Assembly: GCA_964468375.1 (NCBI GenBank) | Contig: CAYXUW010000097.1 | Span: 1 to 8,549 of the forward strand | Source: CAYXUW01 sp964468375 | Lineage (GTDB): Bacteria; Planctomycetota; Phycisphaerae; Sedimentisphaerales; Anaerobacaceae | DNA length: 8,549 nt | Direction: 5' to 3' | Part shown: piece by piece, positions 1-6,314 of the stretch | How positions within the stretch are numbered: position 1 is the first letter of the stretch | Layout: every line of letters begins with the position of its first letter | The notes under the pieces: model-generated | Database searches by the model: none | Told to the model about the DNA's origin: nothing | What the model saw: only the letters and a program-made list of their open reading frames with translations | Position numbers and translations under genes: made by a program

Positions 1-3000
1 TTGTTAGGGCATTGCTGTCGCTCGGACTATCAAAATAGCTATTATCTCCAAAGTCGACATAATCCCCGCTGCCGTCAAAACTCAGCGCGCCGTCAATCTG
101 GCCGCTTGTCCACGTTGCACCGTAAATAGTCCCATCATTGTTGCCGGCCGAGTCGTGAGCTATGTTGCCTTCGCCTTCGTCGAATTTCCAGTGCGAAAGC
201 GGTCGCAGCCATTCGTCCACTGCCAGCCAGTTTGCCGAACAGATAGAGACATCACCGTAGTCGACTACACCGCTCCGGTCTATATCGCTTTTCCCGCACC
301 AGTATGGGACGTCGCAGTCCTCGTAAAGCCAATGGTTGGCGAGAATAGCAAAATCCTTGAAGTTAACATAATAATCTCTGTTCAGGTCGCACCACGGCCA
401 GCATGGAGCGTATTTGCTGAGGTCGCTTTCCACAAAGAGAGGCGGAACCCCGTAACCCTCTGACAAACCTGCCAATATGCTGGTTTCTGCAATATCTAAC
501 CAGGTAATACATATAGTCCCATCGACGTAGAACATTTCTATCTGGAAACTGTTCTTCGCATCTTTGTCTCCATACGAGGGGACATCCTTGAACGTTACAG
601 CTATCCTGTCACCGAGGTCCCTATAGGAAATGCACTCGCCATCCGGCGGATTCAAATCTGCAAATACTCCCGATATGCGCGGCATGTTAAAGTGGTTCCC
701 AAATGAGGCCTCATACTCTATATCACCATCTCCGAAAGTAATATAGCCGTTGCTGCCGATGTAGAACCTGTCATGCCTCGCGCCGTAAAACAGGATGTTG
801 GCATCGCTTAAAACAATCTCGGCATAATCATCGTCCCAAAGCGGAACGAACGTGCCGCCATTCGGGTCAGTTGGAAATTCATTCACCTCTTCCCGGCAGG
901 CCTCATAGTAGGAGCCGGAACCATCGGGACTGAACGTTATCATAAGGCCTTCCAGGTCGTTATTGCCTTCATCGAGCAATTCCGTGAACATATCCGGCGG
1001 CTTCACTGTCAGTGTAACAGAACGCGACTTAATACTGCCGCTGTTTATGTTCTCGAATATCAGTGTTTCTTCATAAATATTCGGGTCGAGCAGATCGGCA
1101 TCTGGTGTGATACAAACATTTACATTTGTCGAATCATACGGGTCCAGCGCGCCGGCGTTGGGCTCGACTGAAAGCCAGCTTTCGGTCTCCGACGTGGCCC
1201 AGTTAACAGACGCCAATCCGTTGTTTGTCAGAGTATAGATCTTACAGGCCGGTGTAAATGGTCCGCATTTAACACCGCTTGATTCGAAACCTTCAACAGG
1301 AGCTATTTGCAGGTCGTCAGGAGTTACTGTGAGAGCTACTGGAATAATAATCGGACTGCACGGGTCATTTGAGGTGACGATAATCTCCGCTTCGTATGTC
1401 CCAGGCAAAAGTTCCGAAGCATCGAAAATGACATTTACATCTGCCGCGCCGCCCGGACCGATTGTTCCCTCTTCCGGCTCAATCTCAATCCACGGTGCTC
1501 TCGTCTCTAAAATCGCACTATGAACATTGAGCCGGCCTTCCGAAACACAAAGGCCGGATAGCGTCTTATCTACTGTCTGCAGCAGGATTTCCTTTACCTC
1601 TTCATTACTCATTATAGGGTTCATTGACCACAGAAGCGCACATGACCCGGCTACGTGCGGCGTTGCCATTGAGGTGCCGCTCAGGTACTGATATTGGTCA
1701 CCGGGCTCACAGCTCAGAATGTCGCTCCCAGGCGCGCCAAGGTCTACAGAAACCGCCCCATAGTTAGAAAAGCTCGATTTGTTATCATATTTATTCGTGG
1801 CCATTACCGAAATTAGACTTTCACAATCGTAACTCGATGGATAATGAGGGTAGATATCAGTATCATCATTACTATTCCCCGCCGCCGCCACGAAAAGCAT
1901 CCCTGCCGCCCCCGCCGCGTTTATCGCATCTTTAAGTCCTTGACTATAGCCGCCGCCACCCCACGAATTGCTCGATAAATTCGCCCCCATAAGCGTGCTG
2001 TACTCCACACTCAGGATGGCATCGGAAGTCCAGCCGCCGCCTGAGTCTAAGAATTTAACTGCCATAATTTTAACATTCCAGCACACACCTGCTACGCCTT
2101 CGCTATTGTTGCCTATTGCGCCGATAGTTCCTGCACAGTGTGTGCCGTGGTAATGGTCATCCCACGGGTCGCCGTCATAGTTACAGAAATCGTAGCCATA
2201 TATATCGTCTATATAGCCGTTGCCATCGTCGTCTTGTCCCGGTGTTCCATTATATTCGGCTTCATTGACCCACATATTTGTAGCAAGGTCAACGTGGGTA
2301 TAGTCCACTCCTGTATCGATAACAGTTACAACGATTTCATCGCTGCCGGTACTGATATCCCAGGCCTCTGGCGCATCAATGTCGGCGTCTGCCGTCCCTC
2401 CGTTCTGGCCCGTATTGTGCATTCCCCAGAGTTCATCAAATCGCGGGTCATCAGGGAACGTTGAGCATACCTGCACCTTATAATCGGGTTCGGCATACAA
2501 AATCCCGTTTGTGTTATTAAACGTTACAAGTGCCTCCTCGACAGTCATCCCCTCCGGCAGTTCCACTACGCTTAAACCGGGAACAATATTAAAATTGCGC
2601 TCCAAAGTCCCCCCCAGAGTACTGAGAATTTCATTCTTCTCTAATGTGCTGCATAGTTTACCATCGGCCCCGCTGGCAAAACGAACAATTAACCTTCCCG
2701 GCTCATAAGGAGCATCACCGGCCACTGTAAAATCGTGACCTTCCGGCATAGAAATAACGCCCTCGTATTCGCCAAACATCTTGTCGCCGTTTTCCCCGGC
2801 AGGTTCCATTTCCCCTGCAATTTGCCGAGTTCGAATCAAAAAGTCTAAATCTCCGATGCCATCATTTCCAACGGTCAAGGTATCTTCCAGAATAGTTCCT
2901 TCTACCGTGTTCACATCGAAGCTTTCAGGGTCAACCCAAACGCTTGCACTGCTCACAGTGGTGACCATCAGCAATACTGTTGTAAATAACTTTGATAAGA

Positions 3001-3019
3001 TTCGCTTTTTCCCGATCAT
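1..3019 (-). CDS. Secreted subtilisin-family (S8) serine protease with Ig-like repeats, dockerin-type segments and LamG-type tail; C-terminus cut by window edge
   Basis: The frame is open from ATG at 3019 to position 1 (1006 residues, no stop). A GGAAGGAG ribosome site lies 7 nt before the ATG. Residues 1-25 are a Sec signal peptide (KKR, hydrophobic core, probable cut after SSA). In order follow: a short beta-rich segment (27-65); a fervidolysin/I9-like prodomain (about 103-182, PGRLIVRF to YAEPDY); the S8 domain with catalytic Asp235 (VIDTGVD), His291 (HGTHCAG), oxyanion Asn382 (AAAGNS) and Ser450 (GTSMATPH); two Ig-like repeats with WIEIEPEEGT and WLSVEPNAGA; a domain carrying FYIGSNGYITFGDGD, of a type I associate with planctomycete secreted proteins; two dockerin-like calcium-loop segments (878-898 and 912-932, ending NHWL and ANWL); and the start of a LamG/concanavalin-like domain (from HWKFDEGEG, 943). 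The catalytic set is intact, so an active exported endopeptidase is expected. The substrate is unknown. The dockerin-like pair may bind a cohesin or simply be a calcium-stabilised linker. Confidence 0.95.
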   Translation of the reverse strand, partial: MIGKKRILSKLFTTVLLMVTTVSSASVWVDPESFDVNTVEGTILEDTLTVGNDGIGDLDFLIRTRQIAGEMEPAGENGDKMFGEYEGVISMPEGHDFTVAGDAPYEPGRLIVRFASGADGKLCSTLEKNEILSTLGGTLERNFNIVPGLSVVELPEGMTVEEALVTFNNTNGILYAEPDYKVQVCSTFPDDPRFDELWGMHNTGQNGGTADADIDAPEAWDISTGSDEIVVTVIDTGVDYTHVDLATNMWVNEAEYNGTPGQDDDGNGYIDDIYGYDFCNYDGDPWDDHYHGTHCAGTIGAIGNNSEGVAGVCWNVKIMAVKFLDSGGGWTSDAILSVEYSTLMGANLSSNSWGGGGYSQGLKDAINAAGAAGMLFVAAAGNSNDDTDIYPHYPSSYDCESLISVMATNKYDNKSSFSNYGAVSVDLGAPGSDILSCEPGDQYQYLSGTSMATPHVAGSCALLWSMNPIMSNEEVKEILLQTVDKTLSGLCVSEGRLNVHSAILETRAPWIEIEPEEGTIGPGGAADVNVIFDASELLPGTYEAEIIVTSNDPCSPIIIPVALTVTPDDLQIAPVEGFESSGVKCGPFTPACKIYTLTNNGLASVNWATSETESWLSVEPNAGALDPYDSTNVNVCITPDADLLDPNIYEETLIFENINSGSIKSRSVTLTVKPPDMFTELLDEGNNDLEGLMITFSPDGSGSYYEACREEVNEFPTDPNGGTFVPLWDDDYAEIVLSDANILFYGARHDRFYIGSNGYITFGDGDIEYEASFGNHFNMPRISGVFADLNPPDGECISYRDLGDRIAVTFKDVPSYGDKDAKNSFQIEMFYVDGTICITWLDIAETSILAGLSEGYGVPPLFVESDLSKYAPCWPWCDLNRDYYVNFKDFAILANHWLYEDCDVPYWCGKSDIDRSGVVDYGDVSICSANWLAVDEWLRPLSHWKFDEGEGNIAHDSAGNNDGTIYGATWTSGQIDGALSFDGSGDYVDFGDNSYFDSPSDSNALT

Positions 3020-3230
3020 TTTCTTACTCCTTCCAGAAAATAACGTCAAATTACACCTGTATCGCCACAACAGCTATACTGTAAGCGCGTACATAACTGT
3101 TATTTATTACGCTCTTTCCCTGAGATTCTGCAAATTTGTCGAAAAGGCATCCCTCCTTCGATAAGCCGCACGTTTTATACCTCCCTTTTGTTTTGTTTCC
3201 CTCCCAGTAAGCCAAGAATAGACCTAAAAT
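3020..3230 (-). other. Protease 5' leader region, no convincing gene
   Basis: This is non-coding upstream sequence of the protease. On the minus strand it contains a purine-rich AAGGAGGG inside a small imperfect hairpin (3139-3161, arms TCGAAGG and CCTTTTCGA with a two-base bulge). It also has an in-frame mini-ORF of 16 codons starting at the ATG just after that purine run, but the spacing of about 1 nt is too short for good initiation. I do not recognise a known riboswitch class here. Confidence 0.3.
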
Positions 3231-3232
3231 TC

Positions 3233-3261
3233 TCTTTACCAAAAATCCCCCCCGAAGTCAA
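3233..3261 (-). promoter_or_regulatory. Possible sigma70-type promoter of the protease gene
   Basis: Read on the minus strand, TTGACT (3261-3256) and TAAAGA (3238-3233) are separated by exactly 17 nt. This would start transcription near 3226 and give a leader of about 205 nt. The -35 is good but the -10 is mediocre, and the spacer holds a run of seven G. No better candidate was seen closer to the gene. Confidence 0.35.
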
Positions 3262-3353
3262 GGGAAAACCGCCAGATTCCTCTCCCGGATTGACTTAAGA
3301 ATGTGTTGCCGGAGCTTTTTACGAACGCTGTGAAATGACGAACTAAAAGATTC

Positions 3354-3457
3354 GAACATTTCTGAATGTTTATGTGCTGTCTTTGAATATTTTCGCATCG
3401 TTTTAGTGCGGTTTCCGAACGTTTTTGTATCGTTTTGAATAATTTTGAATGTTTGCC
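3354..3457. repeat. Ten tandem degenerate 10-11 bp units, helically phased
   Basis: The 104 bp split without gaps into ten units starting at 3354, 3364, 3374, 3385, 3395, 3406, 3417, 3427, 3437 and 3447. Six are 10 nt and four are 11 nt (mean 10.4). Every unit begins with G, and nearly all have a run of 3-5 T at unit positions 6-10. Two flavours occur: GAAYRTTT-like (for example GAATGTTTAT, GAACGTTTTT) and GYRYSGTTT-like (for example GTATCGTTTT). The period matches one turn of B-DNA, so the T-tracts fall on one face, which is expected to bend DNA or present a phased binding surface. No reading frame explains the pattern. Confidence 0.6.
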
Positions 3458-3565
3458 GATATTCCTGCGCCGTTGGCCCCCTTCAGAGAAGATTATTAGG
3501 GGCTATTTTAGCCAGAATCGGCTTTAAGCGGACCAAAAAAGCGGAAAATACGCGAGAAACGCGGG

Positions 3566-3631
3566 TTTTCGGGAATTTTTAAGAATTTTCGGAAAAATCC
3601 GGAATTTTTTCAAAAAAAACCTTGCAAAAAA
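3566..3631. promoter_or_regulatory. Phased A/T tracts upstream of the small-RNA promoter
   Basis: Seven A- or T-tracts of 4-8 bases are centred near 3567, 3577, 3586, 3595, 3606, 3615 and 3628, a spacing of about 9-13 bp. They run into the -35 box at 3622-3627. Such tracts usually give intrinsic curvature or act as an UP-like element that raises promoter activity. This is read from sequence only; no curvature was calculated. Confidence 0.45.
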
Positions 3632-3650
3632 CGGCCTTATGGCCTACAAT
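3622..3650 (+). promoter_or_regulatory. Sigma70-type promoter for the predicted small RNA
   Basis: TTGCAA (3622-3627) and TACAAT (3645-3650) are separated by exactly 17 nt. The spacer contains the inverted repeat GGCCTTATGGCC (3633-3644), directly abutting the -10, which could be an operator. Transcription would start near 3656-3658. No start codon with a ribosome site follows before the terminator at 3759. Confidence 0.6.
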
Positions 3651-3656
3651 TAATGA

Positions 3657-3791
3657 TGATAATATAATTCTTTTCTTCTTACGCATCTTGGTTTGTGAGG
3701 TAGCGTAGATTTTTATAAGTTTGTTCTGTATTTTCTAAATGACAAAACTGCCTCACAGAAGCTGGGGTTCTGTAAAACCCCAGCTTTTTTT
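3657..3791 (+). ncRNA. Predicted small non-coding RNA, about 135 nt, family unknown
   Basis: A good promoter (3622-3650) and a strong intrinsic terminator (3759-3791) bracket a short transcript with no credible coding frame. Inside it, TGTGAGGTAG (3694-3703) can pair with CTGCCTCACA (3748-3757), a 10-bp helix with one G-U pair closing a 44-nt, U-rich loop. That helix ends one base before the terminator stem, so the two could stack. An alternative pairing of TACGC (3680-3684) with GCGTA (3703-3707) overlaps the long helix by one base and could be a switch or pseudoknot. It is not recognisable to me as 6S, tmRNA, RNase P or SRP RNA. It could be a trans-acting regulator, or an attenuated leader, but the pseudopilin gene downstream has its own promoter, which favours an independent RNA. 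Confidence 0.55.
3759..3791 (+). terminator. Intrinsic terminator of the small RNA
   Basis: A perfect 11-bp stem, AAGCTGGGGTT (3759-3769) with AACCCCAGCTT (3776-3786), has a 6-nt loop and runs into seven T (3785-3791). This is a textbook rho-independent terminator. Confidence 0.9.
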
Positions 3792-3805
3792 ATATATATT
3801 TACGC

Positions 3806-3822
3806 AATCGCCGATAATCGCC
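3806..3822 (+). promoter_or_regulatory. Direct repeat AATCGCC x2, one helical turn apart, abutting a -35 box
   Basis: AATCGCC occurs at 3806-3812 and again at 3816-3822, a 10-bp period, and ends immediately before TTGACA. A 5-bp inverted repeat, CGCCT (3819-3823) and AGGCG (3840-3844), also straddles the -35 and the spacer. The arrangement suits binding of a regulator at the pseudopilin promoter; the protein is unknown. Confidence 0.4.
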
Positions 3823-3851
3823 TTGACAGGAATCTGAATAGGCGGTAAAAT
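3823..3851 (+). promoter_or_regulatory. Near-consensus sigma70-type promoter of the pseudopilin gene
   Basis: TTGACA (3823-3828) is a perfect -35, the spacer is 17 nt, and TAAAAT (3846-3851) is one base off consensus. Transcription would start near 3858, leaving a leader of about 100 nt before the ATG at 3959. It lies just downstream of the small-RNA terminator, so the two units are insulated. Confidence 0.7.
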
Positions 3852-3958
3852 AGCGAAAGAAAATAGTAAAAAAACCAAAATTAATGGAACAGAAAGCTGG
3901 TTTTGCGCATCTTAACGGGTGAAAAGTAGATATTGAACGAAAGTTAAGGAGTCATACC

Positions 3959-4807
3959 ATGTATAAAAGAAGAGGATTTACGTTGATAGAGCTCTTGGTG
4001 GTGATAGCCATCATCGCGCTGCTGATGTCGATATTGATGCCGGCACTGGGGCGTGCCAGAAAACAGGCGCTGGCTGTCGCCTGTTTGTCGCGGATGCATC
4101 AATGGGGTGTTGTCTTTTCGGTATATACCGGCAAAAACGGCGGCGCCTGGCATCAGAGGTGGACGGCGGGCGATGAGGGATACCGCAGGATGTGGCTGTG
4201 GACCTACGAGCCGTTTTACAAGGACAAGGAATTGCTTATGTGCCCTGCGGCTAATAATCCTAAAAAAGATGGCGGTACGTTCGGCACCTGGGGCGGACCT
4301 AATTATGAGCACGGTAGTCAGGGTGCATGGGATCCGGATAACGAGACTTATTGTGGTCCTAATCCTCCCTATGTCGGCAGCTATGGTAATAATCGCCAGC
4401 TTATTGATATGTTATATGCTACGGATGCGGAAAACTACTGGAGGCGGGCGGATGTGAAGGGTGCGAATAATATCCCCGCGCTTTTAGATTGTATGTATGT
4501 GACTCTTTCTTGGGTGATACCCTCGCCGATGCCTCGAGAGGATGGCGAGTGGCTCGGCCACGGCAACATGTCGCCGTCGATGATCAATCGACATCTCGGG
4601 CACATTAACGTTACTTTTGCAGACTTCTCCGCTCGCAAGATCGGTATAAAAGAGTTGGTTACATTGAATGGAAGTCGGACTTTTAACACCTGCAACGCGT
4701 GGACAGTATGCGGCCAAAGCGGTGCCACTTATTCGGCAAAGGAGGCTGCTTGTAAGTCGGAATGGGACCTCGCAGCACCTTGGATGAGAAATTTCCCGGT
4801 ATACTGA
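3959..4807 (+). CDS. Pseudopilin-like secreted protein with prepilin cleavage/methylation motif (H-X9-DG class)
   Basis: The 282-aa product opens with a type IV prepilin/type II secretion pseudopilin leader: MYKRRG then FTLIE, with cleavage expected after Gly6, Glu11 as the conserved +5 glutamate, and a hydrophobic helix to about residue 29. TAAGGAG lies 7 nt before the ATG. The rest is a Trp- and Gly-rich exported domain with Cys42 and Cys95 (LLMCP), as in planctomycete and Lentisphaerae families of this type. His212 and Asp222 are exactly nine residues apart, matching the prepilin-processing-associated H-X9-DG signature except that Phe223 replaces Gly. It ends WMRNFPVY. It stands alone, with its own promoter and terminator and no secretion-machinery genes beside it. 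Such genes are highly multiplied in these genomes, so the specific role is unknown; export through a type II or type IV pilus-like system is inferred. Confidence 0.9.
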   Translation: MYKRRGFTLIELLVVIAIIALLMSILMPALGRARKQALAVACLSRMHQWGVVFSVYTGKNGGAWHQRWTAGDEGYRRMWLWTYEPFYKDKELLMCPAANNPKKDGGTFGTWGGPNYEHGSQGAWDPDNETYCGPNPPYVGSYGNNRQLIDMLYATDAENYWRRADVKGANNIPALLDCMYVTLSWVIPSPMPREDGEWLGHGNMSPSMINRHLGHINVTFADFSARKIGIKELVTLNGSRTFNTCNAWTVCGQSGATYSAKEAACKSEWDLAAPWMRNFPVY

Positions 4808-4826
4808 GAAAAAAATCTTTGTAATG

Positions 4827-4859
4827 AAAAAGGCCAGCTAATCAAAGCTGGCCTTTTTT
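4827..4859. terminator. Strong intrinsic terminator, probably bidirectional
   Basis: A perfect 13-bp stem (AAAAAGGCCAGCT at 4827-4839, AGCTGGCCTTTTT at 4846-4858) has a 6-nt loop. It lies 19 bp after the pseudopilin stop and 27 bp beyond the stop of the converging small gene. With A-runs on one arm and T-runs on the other it can end transcripts on both strands. Confidence 0.9.
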
Positions 4860-4886
4860 AGTTTACACCCCACCTTAAAAAGTTTG

Positions 4887-5084
4887 TTAGTGAGCTATTT
4901 TCGCACTTGTCAAAGCGGCCAGAAGGATATGTCTCAGCTCATCGGCGCTGAGACTGTCGAGATAGCCGTCCGTGAAGTCTAATTTGAATCGGCCCTTGAA
5001 GTTTTTGATTTGTTTTTTAAGCTCGTCTTTATCTAAGGAGGCGATTGAAACCGACGTTTTATCGAGATATATCTCCGAAGCCAT
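4887..5084 (-). CDS. Small 65-aa protein, function unknown, probably real
   Basis: The product is a compact, mostly helical, charged protein without signal peptide or membrane segment. Its C-terminal half reads FKLDFTDGYLDSL, then ADELRHILLAAL. This resembles short uncharacterised proteins I associate with planctomycetes, but I cannot name a family. Support for it being a gene: AAGAGG lies 8 nt before the ATG, the amino-acid composition is protein-like, the 3' end stops 27 bp from a bidirectional terminator, and there is no competing ORF. It is divergent from queA across 174 bp and convergent with the pseudopilin gene. A soluble cytoplasmic adaptor or regulator is possible, but nothing in the sequence shows it. 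Confidence 0.7.
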   Translation of the reverse strand: MASEIYLDKTSVSIASLDKDELKKQIKNFKGRFKLDFTDGYLDSLSADELRHILLAALTSAKIAH

Positions 5085-5159
5085 TATTCTAACCTCTTAA
5101 CAACCTGTTTTTCCAAACTGTATTGCCCTGATAATATCGTTCGCGACGGCGAGCTGCTT

Positions 5160-5189
5160 TTGCAGAAAATTCCGAAAGCGTGCTTAAAT
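5160..5189 (+). promoter_or_regulatory. Weak candidate promoter for queA
   Basis: TTGCAG (5160-5165) and TTAAAT (5184-5189) lie 18 nt apart, in the 174-bp divergent gap before queA. Neither box is close to consensus and the gap is AT-rich, so a chance match is quite possible. Confidence 0.22.
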
Positions 5190-5258
5190 ACTCAAATCAT
5201 CTTATTATCTGGTTTAAATTTTTTTGTCATTTCATCGGCGGTCTGATAACTTTCAGTT

Positions 5259-6308
5259 ATGAGGACGGACGAACTGAACTATTATTTGCCGGCGGAACTG
5301 ATTGCCCAGCAGCCACTTAGCATCCGGAGTGATTCAAAACTGCTGGTTTTTGACCGTTCCCGTGATATGCTCACAGACAGCACTTTTAGCAAAATCGGGC
5401 ACTTTTTGCAAGACGGTGATTGTCTTGTGCTTAACAATACGAAGGTTTTGCCCGCCCGGTTCTTCGGCAGGCGCGGCAGCGGGGGCAAACTCGAGGGATT
5501 ATTTTTAGCTGCTGGCGACGACGGCTTGTGGGAAGTGATGCTAAAAGGCGCCCGCAAGGCAAAAACGGGCGAAACAGTTTATCTTGTGGATAAGTCAGGT
5601 AAAGATTTTTGCGGCGCTGAAGTAGCCGACAGGACGGAGCGGGGCAAATGCCGGCTTAAGGTAAAAACGGACGCGGACGCCGAAGCTGTCCTTGAAGAAA
5701 TCGGTTTTCCGCCCCTGCCTCCGTATATTAGGCGGGACAGAGATATTAACCAAGCGGCGAGGGATAAGCTGAGCTACCAAACGGTTTATGCAGAGCACAG
5801 TGGTGCCGTTGCGGCACCGACGGCGGGGCTGCACTTTACAAACGAGCTGATTGAACAGCTGAAACTGGCTGGAATCCGCTTTGCATATATAACACTGCAC
5901 GTCGGCGAAGGGACGTTCAGGCCGATAAATGCAGATACTCTCGAAGCGCATAAAATGCACGAGGAGCAATTCAATATCGACGAGGAAAACGCGCAAATAA
6001 TAAATGCAGCAAAAGAAGAGGGCGGAAGAACAATCGCGGTAGGCACGACTTCTGTGCGAGCACTTGAGACGCTTTCGGCCGGTTCACGGATTAAAGCTGC
6101 CAAGGGTAAAACAGAGTTGTTTATCAAGCCCGGCTACGAATTCAAAATAGTCGATGGGATGGTAACGAATTTTCACCTGCCCAAATCAACACTGCTTGCT
6201 ATGGTGGCGGCTTTTGCAGGACTGGAAAACATCTTGGCGGCATATAAACACGCCGTAGAGCAGAAATACCGCTTCTACTCCTACGGCGATGCAATGCTGA
6301 TAACTTGA
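5259..6308 (+). CDS. queA: S-adenosylmethionine:tRNA ribosyltransferase-isomerase
   Basis: QueA moves the ribosyl part of S-adenosylmethionine onto 7-aminomethyl-7-deazaguanine at the wobble position (34) of tRNAs with GUN anticodons, giving epoxyqueuosine; it acts in the cytoplasm. The 349-aa product is full family length. Conserved blocks appear in order: LVLNNTKVLPAR (56-67), PPLPPYI (151-157), YQTVYAEHSGAVAAPTAG (173-190) leading into LHFT, ITLHVGEGTFRP (211-222), HKMHEE (231-236), VGTTSVRALE (261-270), DGMVTNFHLPKSTLL (299-313) and YRFYSYGDAML (337-347). The start MRTDELNYYLP matches the usual QueA N-terminus, yet no good Shine-Dalgarno lies within 15 nt of the ATG (the nearest, GGCGGT, is too far). 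No other queuosine gene is adjacent. It converges on xylA with 6 bp between the stops and no intrinsic terminator. Confidence 0.97.
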   Translation: MRTDELNYYLPAELIAQQPLSIRSDSKLLVFDRSRDMLTDSTFSKIGHFLQDGDCLVLNNTKVLPARFFGRRGSGGKLEGLFLAAGDDGLWEVMLKGARKAKTGETVYLVDKSGKDFCGAEVADRTERGKCRLKVKTDADAEAVLEEIGFPPLPPYIRRDRDINQAARDKLSYQTVYAEHSGAVAAPTAGLHFTNELIEQLKLAGIRFAYITLHVGEGTFRPINADTLEAHKMHEEQFNIDEENAQIINAAKEEGGRTIAVGTTSVRALETLSAGSRIKAAKGKTELFIKPGYEFKIVDGMVTNFHLPKSTLLAMVAAFAGLENILAAYKHAVEQKYRFYSYGDAMLIT

Positions 6309-6314
6309 TAGATA

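Noticed and set aside
2138..2464. 108-codon plus-strand frame inside the protease gene
   Set aside because: It is a shadow of the protease catalytic domain, which is clearly coding on the other strand with intact Asp and His motifs.
3139..3161. Hairpin in the protease leader as a riboswitch or SD-sequestering switch
   Set aside because: The stem is short and bulged, it is about 120 nt from the real ribosome site, and no known riboswitch core motif was recognised.
3051..3242. 63-codon minus-strand frame upstream of the protease
   Set aside because: It needs a TTG start that overlaps the candidate -10 box, has no proper ribosome site, and its product has no recognisable character. It is more likely leader sequence.
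3354..3457. Decamer array as a CRISPR array
   Set aside because: Units are 10-11 bp, degenerate and contiguous, with no conserved 25-40 bp repeat alternating with unique spacers.
3501..3513. Hairpin GGCTATTTTAGCC as a terminator
   Set aside because: It has only a 5-bp stem and no T-run on either strand; probably chance in an AT-rich interval.
3657..3791. Small RNA as 6S RNA, tmRNA or a standard riboswitch
   Set aside because: It is too short and lacks the long bulged helix of 6S and the tRNA-like end of tmRNA. A separate downstream promoter argues against a cis riboswitch.
3944..4312. 122-codon minus-strand frame opposite the pseudopilin gene
   Set aside because: It is antisense to the prepilin leader and domain. 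Its product is Arg/His-rich low-quality sequence without a start signal.
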